64,000 nt of DNA from Torymus aiolomorphi (Eukaryota > Arthropoda > Insecta > Hymenoptera > Torymidae): contig CM070877.1 of the NCBI GenBank assembly GCA_036365515.1, positions 63,370,522-63,434,521 of the forward strand. The letters are read 5' to 3'. The notes below the pieces were generated by a model. It saw nothing but the letters and a program-made list of their open reading frames with translations. It made no database searches and had not been told where the DNA came from. Position numbers and translations under genes: made by a program. This document shows, piece by piece, positions 55,338 to 64,000 of the stretch (its first letter is position 1; each line of letters opens with the position of its first letter).

Positions 55338-55390
55338 ACATCATTTGTCACCGAACATCATTTGTCACCGAACATCATTTGTCACCGGTT
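55338..55390. repeat. 17-bp tandem repeat, three units
   Basis: AACATCATTTGTCACCG three times, at the junction between PLE-1 and Gypsy-2. Confidence 0.93.
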
Positions 55391-55477
55391 TATTCTTTTT
55401 TTTTTAATTTTTATTAAAAAAAAAAACTCTTCGGGGCCTCTCCCTCTTCAGCTGGCCCGGGAGTAAGTCCAGCGCCC

Positions 55478-56400
55478 CTAGTGACGAGCATGATTGGGGC
55501 AGTGTTCTGATTTCTTCACCCCAAGCTTTATTATTATTTGGTATAGCACCGCTCCCAGATCTGTATCGCTAACGTCAGTTTGCACCACGAACTGCGCGTT
55601 AGAGACCGGTTTGTGTAGAATCGGTGCAGAAGCTACTAGCGCTTTTAGCTTTTGAAACGCCTTTTCGTGTGCTGTTGACCACTCGTATTTCCGATCCTTT
55701 TTCGTTAGTTCGGTCAGTGGTTCAGCAATTGTGGTGAAGTTCGATAAAAACTTTCTATACCACGAGGCCATTCCTAAGAAACGTCACAGCTGACAGAGGT
55801 TTTTCGGTACCAGATACTCCATGAAGGGCTTTATTTTCTCGGGGTCTGGCGTAAAACCATCTCTATTTACTATGACCCCGAGATATTGGAACTCATCGCG
55901 ACAGAAGACGCTCTTCTCGTGATTTATTGTGAGGCCCGCGGCCTGTATCCTGTCCAGAACTCTTTTTAAACCTCTTTATGCTCCTCAAATGTCTCTATGA
56001 CTATTATTATATCGTCGAGACACGAGTAAGCACAATGTTCGAGTTCGGGGACAATGACTTTGTCAATCACCCTCTGGAAAGACGCTCCGGCATACGAAAG
56101 ACCGTAGGACATTCTCGTAAATTGGAAAAGTTCTTTGCCTGGCACGGTGAAGGCCGTAGTCTCTTTGGACTCCGGGCTAAGTGGTATCTGGTGGTACGCA
56201 CTGCTTAAATCCAACGTGGAGATGTATCGCGCTTTCTGCAGTTTGCGCAAGATACTTTCCATGTATGGTAACGGGTACACGTCTGGCCTTGACGCTGAGT
56301 TCACTTTTCTGAAGTCCACGCAGAAACGGAACTTCCCGTTGGACTTGCGTGTACCATTACCACTGGGCTTGACAAGCCGCCTGTCGTCGGTTCTATTATT
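55478..56400 (-). pseudogene. Gypsy-2 reverse transcriptase
   Basis: 56400-56320: the KSNGKFRF-type box in another frame. 56319-55966: MDFRKVNSASRPDVYPLPYM, RYISTLDLSSAYHQIPLSPE, FTRMSYGLSYAGASFQRVID, and SCLDDIIIV, where the usual YLDD Tyr is Cys. A frame change near 55965 precedes HEKSVFCRDEFQYLGV-type text. 55771-55478: WYRKFLSNFTTIAEPLTELT, YEWSTAHEKAFQKLKALV and the RNase H start QFVVQTDVSDTDLGAVL. Broken by frame changes and truncated. Confidence 0.85.
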
Positions 56401-56409
56401 CCCGCGACT

Positions 56410-57051
56410 AGCATTTCCTCCACCCGTTTGTGCATCTCTTCCTCGAGTTTCTGATCTGAGATACAGAGTAGTACTTCTGTTTAATGGATCTTGTACATCC
56501 GACGTCTATTGCATGCTCAATCCACGAAGTACACCCTAGTGGTGCCAGGCTATTTCCGATCAGCTGAGCTCCTATAGCTTCTGCCTCCTTGCGCTGTTCC
56601 TCTGTTGGATTCGCCAACCCTACAGCTGACACGAACACGGTATTATTTGCGGTTATGGAGGCTACTTCGAACTTTATGCTTGCATCGTCATCTTTGAGAT
56701 GCAGCGTGTTATCTGTAAGGTCTAAGACGGGGCTAAACTTTTTAATGAAGTTTACCCCCAACTAGCACTCCGTGTCTAGGTCTGCCATTATTACGGCACG
56801 CACGTCTTTGCACACGCCAGCCATGACCATGGGCAGATACACATAGCCAATCACTGCTATGCTCTGCCCAATTCTTTTCCACAGGCCGTAGCGAGCTGTA
56901 GGCCGATGGAATTCATCCCAGTCCAGGAAGCTCCTGTGTCGAAGAGTGTTCGTAGCCTGTAGCCGGCTACACCTACTTGAAGCCACCATCGCGAGCAAGT
57001 TTCTTGGTTGACTTCATTCGGTTGAATCACGGGCACTTCTTCGCTCTCCAC
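56410..57051 (-). pseudogene. Gypsy-2 aspartic protease region
   Basis: 57051-56857: GYRLRTLFDTGASWT with the catalytic DTGA, then frame change to GYVYLPMVMAG (56830-56800) and, from 56761, MGVNFIKKFSPVLDLTDNTL, the conserved 'LG.DF......LD' end of retropepsins. A TAG at the 56764 junction interrupts the frame. Confidence 0.8.
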
Positions 57052-57119
57052 TTCAGACGATTGGACCGAGTTACCCTTGGTCTCTGATGAGAGAGCAGGG
57101 GGCGGGCATGTGGTTGTGT

Positions 57120-58104
57120 TTACCTGCCCCCTTGGCCGTTTTCCAGTTGGTTTCCGGCAGCATTGGGCTTGGGATTGCCTCCCTTTAGCTCATATCCGGG
57201 TTCCCTTCGGTACTCTGGCCTTTGTGGAGGTCCATTATTTCTCGGACTTTGCGGCCTAGCCTGTTGGGTCGAGCGATTGCCCCCACTTGGCTGGTTTGTA
57301 ACTTGCCCGCCCTCACGCCGCCTATTTTCCCAGTTACCCTTCTTCTTAGGTTTTCTGGTTGGCGGCGGGCTAGGCTTTTGCCCCCTGTTCTCGTCGGTGC
57401 CTTTTTTTGTCAAGGCCGATAAGCATTCGGCCATGACCCGACGGAACATAGCCTCGAGGCTCTCTCGAGGCTCGTGCTGTTGGTGCCCCATAGCCGCCAC
57501 ACCTGGATTCTGTTTTTTCCGCTGATCTGTAGGCGGCTCTGTCGGCACGTAGGCAAATTCTGGCAAGTATGTGCGCTCGGATGTTGGTGGCGAGTGATAC
57601 ACCTTATTTTCCGCGAGCACTAATTCGGCTTCCCGGGCCAGGTCCAGGAGCCCTCGGTAATCTGTAATTTGATTTCGCATTACCATCTTTTGCAGTTCTG
57701 GCCGCATGTTCCGGTGCAAGATGTCTCACTGTTGAGCGATGCTAGGCACCGGAACCAACTTTAGGATCATGGCTTGCAAATTTACCACGTAATCACGCGT
57801 AAGTTCATTTCTGCCTTGAGTTCTCGCGCTTATTTCCACCAGGACGCGCTGCTGATGTCTCCTGTCCCCGCCATACATGTGCGTTATGGCCTCTATGAAA
57901 TCTGGCCACGATCGCAATATGTGGCGGTTACTCCGGTACCAGGTGGCTGCTACCCCAGTTAGGGGCTCTGACAACGACAAAAGTACCTCATCGTGTGTCA
58001 CATTAGCTAGAGTTCTGCATTTCTCTACCCTCGTGTGGAATAACTCGACGTTCTGCTCCTTTGAGGACCTTGAGAACTTGATGTGCCATTTTCAGACTAT
58101 CTGA
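57120..58104 (-). pseudogene. Gypsy-2 gag
   Basis: 58001-57726: LSEPLTGVAATWYRSNRHIL, SWPDFIEAITHMYGGDRRHQ, ISARTQGRNELTRDYVVNLQ capsid features. 57719-57120: NMRPELQKMVMRNQITDYRG, LLDLAREAELV, then a Pro/Arg/Lys/Asn-rich tail (PPPTRKPKKKGNWENRRREG) without Cys knuckles. A stop separates the two frames at 57724. Structural protein of the element. Confidence 0.82.
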
Positions 58105-58153
58105 CCCACATCACGGTTCGTCTGCCGAGGCAAATACGTATGCCTCTCAGACG

Positions 58154-58170
58154 GGTCCTAGATCGCGCCA
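58154..58170 (-). other. Gypsy-2 primer-binding-site candidate
   Basis: TGGCGCGATCTAGGACC immediately follows the LTR-like end ...CCAGACA(AGTAA) on the minus strand. TGGCGC starts are typical of Gypsy PBS. Confidence 0.55.
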
Positions 58171-58189
58171 TTACTTGTCTGGCGCTGGA

Positions 58190-59160
58190 AAGAATTCCCA
58201 GAAGGCACACATGTTCGCGATGGGTTTGTAAAGAATTCTTAAAATGAATTCGAAAAGCACTCTTTTACTAGGATCCTAAAAGAATTCTTAATGAGTTAAG
58301 AATAGCGAAAAAGAATTCAAAAATATCAAATGAGTTATTCGTAACGTGTTCGTAAAGTACTCTTAAATAATTCATAATGAATCAGTGCTATGTCAGTTCA
58401 AATGAAATCCACATAAACTCTAAAAGATGTCATGTTTTGAAAAATGAATTCATAATGAATTACTTTTATATTAAATATAAATTTATTGTAAAAACACATA
58501 CACAGTTCTAAAAGAATATTTTACGAAGCAGTATGATGAACTCTAAATTAAATTATATTGATCGTTGGCGATAATTTGCTAAGAATTCCTCAAATGACTC
58601 ATAAAAGTATTCATTAGTAAGAAGACAAAATGAATTATTAAGGAATTAAGAAGCATTCGGTGCGACTTCAGATAGTATGCTGTCCTTATTGCATAGTCGA
58701 TTCATAATGATTTCTGAAATCGTTATAATAATAAATTCGTCTACATATACTACATAACAGAATAAATTCAAAATGAAATTATTTTGAATTCTTGAGTTTT
58801 TCAATAACATATAAATTCCTATTATTACGAATAAAAATTACGCAAATATATACGAAATAGTTCATCATAATGTTCATAGTTTAAACATAATCGAAAGCAA
58901 ATACCATAATTATTATACTATATATATATGCAATTATAAATAATTTTAAATTTATTCATGAAAGCATTAAATTATACTACGGTTATTATTATTTTAGAAG
59001 AATTTAGATATCCGAATAAAGACTTAAATAAGTGTTCATAAAAAATTCAATATTCATTTATGAAGCCTTTATCAAGAATTCGGTATTTATTTACTATATG
59101 TCAAAAGAGTTCAAAAGTTCCGCCCATTTAATTTTGAAAATGAATTTCTGTAAATAAAGT
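58190..59160. repeat. AT-rich region with recurring GAATTC/TTCATAATGAAT words
   Basis: AAAGAATTC, AATGAATTC and CATAATGAAT recur at irregular spacing over 58220-58800, without a fixed period. No ORF. Confidence 0.6.
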
Positions 59161-59259
59161 TATGAATTATCCTTGTATCTGCCCATTACGTAGCAATCGT
59201 GCAAGTTATCATATTCACAGAAAAGCTACAAAATTCAAGTTGACAGCGACATTATTTAT

Positions 59260-59379
59260 CTACATCCAGCAGAAAGCGCGCGCGATCGTGCGCATACCCA
59301 TATATAAATATAGGTATACTTTACACACGGGGACCGGTCGCGTGCACGCGTGTTCGCGCGCGTTTTCCGCTGGATGTAG
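59260..59379. repeat. 120-bp hairpin-forming inverted repeat
   Basis: CTACATCCAGCAGAAAGCGC and its inverted partner GCGCGTTTTCCGCTGGATGT form a ~28-bp stem (3-4 mismatches) with a ~60-base GC-rich loop. Confidence 0.85.
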
Positions 59380-60034
59380 AGGCAGCCTTAGTAAGTCAAC
59401 TTCACGCCGTCGCATCGATTTCATTCATCATGTCATATATTAAGTTTCTCATATATTTTGTGGCGCTATTTGGAACTTTGTTATCCCTATAAACGAGGTG
59501 TTATATTTGTCACTTAACATGATGAATTGTTCCATGAAATTTTTCCTTCACACAATTATACGTATAAGTATAATACGATAATGAGCAGGCGCAGTGTTGC
59601 TGCGGTTAGGTATGTTTATGTTCGTCAGTTACTCGCGGTTGGCTTGAGCACAACGGACTCTGAACTTCGAGCTAACGTTTATATTGAAAAAGACTAAACA
59701 AGTGGGTGCATTTCGTTGGATGGCAAAGGATCATCGAAATGAAAAAGGACAATCGCAGAAACAAAGTGCTTGAAGCAGAGCAATTCACGCTATACTAACC
59801 TCATCTACTAGCTGAGCTGATTACTTTTTTTGATTTGTACAAGGTAAGCATTAATTAACAGTCATTTAAAAATTTTGAAATTTGGAACGCCTTTTTATAC
59901 TCAAAATCATAGGCATCTTCAAGATAGAATGTAATTTAGTCATTGCTGAAAGCTAAAATTGATTTTTGTACTTGTTTTTGCTTTTTTCTAAATATCATTA
60001 TTGGTGAAAGCAGCTAATGGTAGTGGTCTAATAA
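59380..60034. other. Spacer, no gene recognised
   Basis: 59987-60002 (TTCTAAATATCATTAT) recurs at 61886-61901 on the far side of PLE-2 and may be its target-site duplication. Confidence 0.5.
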
Positions 60035-60114
60035 TCTTGTTAATTGTAGCTAGTGGCCAAAATTAGTACCAAAGTTTGTCGTGAGAAGGTGGCAAATAAC
60101 AACAATAGTTTTTT

Positions 60115-60160
60115 TACGACGTTTCGGACATCCTTTATTGATTATGTCCCTCTTCAGGCA
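60115..60160 (-). ncRNA. Hammerhead-ribozyme-like motif in upstream (inverted) pLTR
   Basis: Inverted copy of the motif at 61757-61800: on the minus strand CTGAAGA, stem GGGACAT/ATGTCC, GAAA, CGTC. Confidence 0.55.
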
Positions 60161-60357
60161 GCTAGTAACAAAGTACAACTTTTAACAACAACGTATATTA
60201 ACTTAATTATGAACACATAATTTTACAAGTAACAATTAACGCTTACAAAGTCTGTATTTTCTCCTGAGTATTACGGAGAACTATCCGTTCGTCAATGTAA
60301 CGAGCATGACAAAATTTTCCTATTTATACCTATCATTAGTGTATTAGTATTTTCAAT

Positions 60358-61433
60358 CCAAAAAAAAATTTTACAAACAAATTTTCGGATCAGCAATGGG
60401 CAATCCTATCAGTCCAGTTTTATCAGACATTGTCATGGAAGACCTAGAGTCGCATTGTATAAACCTTTTAATCTCAAAACCGTTATTTTATTTTCGATAT
60501 GTTGATGATGTATTATTATGTATACACAAAGACCACATAGATGAAACATTACGCATGTTCAATAATTACGATAAAAATCTTCAATTTACAGTCGAAAAAG
60601 TACAGGATAATAGTATTAGTTTTCTAGATGTTAAGATTATTATTACTGAACAAAAGAAAATTATAACAGATTGGTAGAGAAAACCGACTTTCTCAGGTAG
60701 ATATTTGAACTTCAATTCACATCATCCGATTAGCAACAAAATAGCCATAATTTATTGCCTTATCGATCGAGCCATAAAGTTATCACATAGTTCTTTCCAT
60801 AGAAATAATATTGCCTTTATCAAGAAAGTTTTAACAAAAAATGATTATCCTCTTGATTTTATCGAGTTTTATATAAAAAAACGATTAAAAAAGATCTATT
60901 GCACAAGAAGTACTCAACAAAATTCAAATAATGACAACAAGAATTTCATTTGTCTACCATATGTGAAAGAAATCGAAGGTTTCACAAAGAACTTTTTTAA
61001 ACGATTAAATACTAATGTTATATTTAGTACACAAAACAAAATGAACAATATTATAGTACTAGGAAAAGACAAGAATGTAAAATTAGAAAAGTCTAACGTT
61101 GTGTATAAAATCAATTGTAATAATTGTAATGCGTCCTATGTTGGCCAAACTTGTCGGCGCTTAGGTGTGAGAATCAAAGAACACCATAAAAAATACATGG
61201 AAGAAGATGAAAATTCGTCACTACACATACATAGGATAGAAAATAATCATACTATAAATTTCAACACTGTTAATATATTAGATCATGAAAGAAATAAAGA
61301 AAAAAGACTATTTTCTGAAGCATTATATATACACATACAAAAGAAATTTATGAACAAGCAATTTGAAATTAATAAACTTCCAAAAGAATATAACACTATG
61401 ACTAATAATTTTGAATTTCTATCTCCTTCCTAG
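60358..61433 (+). pseudogene. Penelope-like RT (C-terminal half) with GIY-YIG endonuclease
   Basis: The frame starts mid-RT at 60358 (FYKQIFGSAMGNPISPVLSD), runs through PLFYFRYVDDVLLCIHKDHI (catalytic YVDD, 60493-60504), SFLDVKI, ITDW and TAG at 60675-60677, then in the same frame RKPTFSGRYLNFNSHHPISN, RLKKIYC and the GIY-YIG domain NVVYKINCNNCNASYVGQTC...GVRIKEH to TAG at 61433. The N-terminal half of RT is absent. Apart from the 5' truncation only one stop separates it from an open frame, so it is a young copy. Confidence 0.92.
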
Positions 61434-61756
61434 TATCAAAAAATATCACATACAATAGTGAAACAGATATCAGGAGAGTAGGTTATGGAAGGTTGTATCT
61501 TGTGTGTACACACCCAAAAAGCTCTACACAATTAAGCCAGTACATGTTGCGTTCTTACTTACACTCACACTAATACACTAATGATAGGTATAAATAGGAA
61601 AATTTTGTCATGCTCGTTACATTGACGAACGAATAGTTCTCCGTAATACTCAGGAAAAAATACAGACTTTGTAAGTGTTAATTGTTACTTGTAAAATTAT
61701 GTGTTCATAATTAAGTTAATATATGTTGTTCTTAAAAGTTGTACTTTGTTACTAGC

Positions 61757-61800
61757 TGCCTGAAGAGGGACATAATCAATAAAGGATGTCCGAAACGTCG
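61757..61800 (+). ncRNA. Hammerhead-ribozyme-like motif in downstream pLTR
   Basis: CTGAAGA (61760-61766) fits the CUGANGA core. GGGACAT (61767-61773) pairs with ATGTCC (61786-61791). GAAA (61792-61795) follows, then CGTCG. Penelope-like elements are known to carry hammerhead motifs in their pLTRs; cleavage activity here is inferred only. Confidence 0.6.
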
Positions 61801-61887
61801 TAAAAAAACTATTGTTGTTATTTGCCACCTTCTCACGACAAACTTTGGTAGTAATTTTGAACACTAGCTACAATTAACAAGATTTCT

Positions 61888-63310
61888 AAATATCATTATA
61901 AAACAAATTATAATTGCATGAATGATAAATTTTTGTGAAATGATGAATGATATTGAAATGATTATATACAAGTACGTACCCAAAAAATTATAATAACTGT
62001 AACCTCTAACAATGAATATATTATGAAGGAGAATGTGTTTGACTTATTACTGTTTAACGCAAGAGGGAGAGGTTCTTCAAAAATCTTTTATTTGTAATTT
62101 GTAAAACTGAATGTAATTTATTAGTTTCTGAAAGCATGTCATGCATTTCGTAGCTTGGCTATTAACCTTGTAATTTTAAGCACTGTTACTTCAGAGGGAA
62201 GGCATAATAATATAGAAGATTTTTAACAAACCTCACTCTGTTGCGCTAAACAGTAATAAGACAGATTGCTAATTAAGGGACAGTGTATATATAATTGTGT
62301 ATTTTTAATCATTTGAAATATTTTTATTCTCTAATCTACACACAAGTTTTTTTTTAAACTCTATTGATATCGTACAGGCTTTGAACCAGTTATTAATGAT
62401 TCTTGATTTTTGAATGCTTTTTTTTTATTAATACAATGAATGACAATTAGTATTCGTGTTGTATTTACTCAAAGGAAACAACCCATTATAGCATCTAAGG
62501 CAAGCGCCACACATGCTATAATTCACCGGCTCGATTCCTATTTCCCCAGTTACAGCTAGTTTCCTCTTTTTTATTTAGCCATATAAATAAATGATGACCT
62601 ATTCATTGGCATTTAGCTTCTTAAAACTTAAATTAATAATTTTATTCAGTTTGTTATTAATGATCCTTCATATTATTATAAAGGAATAATTATTTGAAAT
62701 CGAAAAATCGCTTCAAGACATAAATGCCTTAAAAAGAAAAAAAGAAAAACTGATTTTTAGACAAAAATAATGAAATAAAATATTGTAGTCGCATGAAAAT
62801 CAATTTAGCAATAGCAGAGATCTCCACGAAGACATGTACATACCTATGTGGTGTGTACACAGAATGCTTCTTATATAACTCACACACATCTGACTTACCA
62901 GCACTCACATTAACTACTAACAACAAGCATAGATAACGATTTTTACTTTTACCCAAGTGTCATTACATTACTTTCCTTAATCTTATATTTTGAAATTTTG
63001 AAATTTATATTTCTTTGTTACTGATGATTTCTATGTTATTTTTCTATTTAAGTATTGATCCAGAGATTGATGTGAATAATCAATAACAGCTAAAATTAAA
63101 CAAAAGAAAACATACAATTTATTCTTTCAATTTGTCTCAGAAATTAATTTCAAAAAATAAAAAAATACAGACAATTTACATTTGGCTTCAATTTATATTC
63201 GCCCTGACTACGCTTCCGAATTAGACAAGTTTTTAGTAATGTAGCAGAGGGATGAAATAAGAGGGGAAGAAATATTTGCTTTATATTTGATTTATTCAAA
63301 CTGAAAAAAG
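61888..63310. other. AT-rich flank with a small inverted-repeat element
   Basis: 62041-62087 and 62216-62262 are inverted (GACTTATTACTGTTTAACGC / GCGCTAAACAGTAATAAGAC), a 222-bp MITE-like unit without ORF. The rest has no recognised gene. Confidence 0.55.
62041..62262. mobile_element. 222-bp MITE-like inverted-repeat unit
   Basis: 47-bp arms with few mismatches (GACTTATTACTGTTTA start). No clear target duplication. Confidence 0.6.
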
Positions 63311-63443
63311 GTATACAAACGCGGCGCTACGCGGGAGCTATCGACCGACCACTTCGAGGGTCGGCGAGCGACTGACTCGGCGCGCAGCGCCTACAACGCT
63401 CACGCAGCGCATCCGCCGCTCACATCCACCGCGCATCCGCCCT
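63311..63443. other. GC-rich lead-in to satellite
   Basis: Abrupt change from AT-rich to CG-rich DNA at about 63320; GCGCATCCGCC is repeated (63408-63443). No gene recognised. Confidence 0.5.
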
Positions 63444-63791
63444 GCGCAACGACCGGGCCGTCGCGCTGCAAACGCAAGCTTGCACGTGCAAGCTATAACT
63501 CAACATATCCACACGCGACGACGAAAGGAAAAGGAACAACAAACATAAAATCAATTACAGCGCAACGACCGGGCCGTCGCGCGGCAAACGCAAGTTTGCA
63601 CGTGCAAGCTATGACGCAACATACCCACACGCGACGACGAAAGAAAAAGGAAAAACAAACATAAAATCAATTACAGCGCAACGACCGGGTCGTCGCGCGG
63701 CAAACGCAAGCTTACACGTGCAAGCTATGACGCAACATACCCACACGCGACGACGAAAGAAAAAGGAAAAACAAACAGAAAATCCATTACA
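63444..63791. repeat. 116-bp satellite, three tandem units
   Basis: Units start GCGCAACGACCGGG at 63444, 63560 and 63676, spaced exactly 116 bp and >90% alike. Each contains AGCTTGCACGTGCAAGCT or a one-base variant, an 18-base palindrome. Confidence 0.96.
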
Positions 63792-64000
63792 ACGTATAGC
63801 GCAGAACAAAGAAGAAGACGCGCCGGCTCCGTGTGATCAGGCGGCCAGGACCCCCGGAAACGGCTCGGGCAGCCGCACGCCTCAGCACCCGCTCCTCAAC
63901 TGTGCGCAAGGATGCCAAGCGCACGCCCACCCGTGCCTCCCCGGCGCACCAGGCCGCCGATCTCCCAACATGCCAAGCCAAGCAGACCATCCAACGCCCG
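63792..64000. other. GC-rich end of window, unassigned
   Basis: Open frames exist on both strands (minus 63990-63787, plus across the whole piece) but base composition explains them; no family recognised. Confidence 0.35.

Larger units (their letters stand above)
55440..58176 (-). mobile_element. Gypsy-2 fragment: gag, protease, RT, start of RNase H
   Basis: Minus strand: a PBS candidate TGGCGCGATCTAGGACC at 58170-58154, just downstream of an LTR-like end (TGTCTGGCGC on the plus strand at 58176), then gag (58104-57120), protease (57051-56410), RT (56400-55960) and RT end/RNase H start (55771-55478). It is truncated at about 55440; no integrase or second LTR is in the window. Distinct from Gypsy-1 in sequence. 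Confidence 0.85.
60035..61887 (+). mobile_element. PLE-2: Penelope-like element between inverted pLTRs
   Basis: 60035-60350 and 61560-61887 are inverted copies (~320 bp) starting CTTGTTAATTGTAGCTAGTG. Between them is a 5'-truncated RT/GIY-YIG gene in plus orientation. The downstream copy is in the normal pLTR orientation, the upstream one is inverted, as described for many Penelope copies. TTCTAAATATCATTAT flanks the unit on both sides. Confidence 0.9.

Noticed and set aside
58190..58800. Regular satellite or CRISPR-like array from recurring GAATTC words
   Set aside because: Spacing is irregular and units do not align; CRISPR is not expected in a eukaryotic genome.
62494..62555. tRNA-like GGCTCGATTCC string
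   Set aside because: B box mismatched (C in place of T/A), no acceptor pairing and no convincing A box.

Overview
ORGANISM. The window looks like an accessory, repeat-dense stretch of an insect nuclear genome. The grounds are AT-rich DNA, intron-like GT..AG signals, long microsatellites, and insect-type Gypsy, Penelope-like, non-LTR, Polinton/Maverick and cut-and-paste elements with no bacterial gene organisation. A hymenopteran or similar arthropod is plausible, but no conserved host gene fixes the species. I could assign no host gene with confidence. LAYOUT. 1-4376 is a decayed Polinton/Maverick (adintovirus-like) remnant, genes on the minus strand: polymerase B, a conserved small protein, a PLA2-like domain, integrase, major capsid protein and a further protein running off the left edge. 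4377-4492 is a stray 5' end of LINE-A. 5148-9604 is a nearly full-length LINE-A on the plus strand with ORF1/ORF2 joined by TAATG. 9879-13401 holds a possible multi-exon minus-strand gene, a long-TIR MITE (11048-11562) and small orphan plus-strand ORFs. 13942-24925 is a patchwork of minus-strand LINE-B copies whose ends abut (CT)n microsatellites, with a TA-flanked MITE and an AT-rich tandem repeat between them. NESTED BLOCK. 25803-51929 is best read as one LINE-C (minus strand) split by a ~22 kb Gypsy-1 (28958-50907, minus strand). Its left LTR is split by a 5.2 kb DNA transposon (29236-34442, TSD TAA), and the right LTR supplies the matching empty site. Its gag zinc knuckle is split by a 5.6 kb TIR element (41894-47530, TSD AATA), which itself carries a Penelope-like RT scrap, a tRNA-Glu-like sequence with A box, B box and T-run terminator, and a 1 kb TTAA foldback element. 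A long-TIR MITE (36391-37151) sits in the 3' part of Gypsy-1. RIGHT END. 52190-52545 pairs with 25060-25400 as a dispersed inverted repeat with a conserved reading frame. 52788-55328 is Penelope-like element PLE-1 (minus), 55440-58176 a Gypsy-2 fragment (minus), 60035-61887 PLE-2 (plus) between inverted pLTRs with hammerhead-ribozyme-like motifs, and 63444-63791 a 116-bp satellite in three copies. HOW IT WORKS TOGETHER. These are layers of mobile DNA rather than a pathway. Almost every element gene is broken by stops, frameshifts or insertions, so most are dead. Several breaks lie in homopolymers and could be assembly errors. Element ends given without TSD evidence are approximate.
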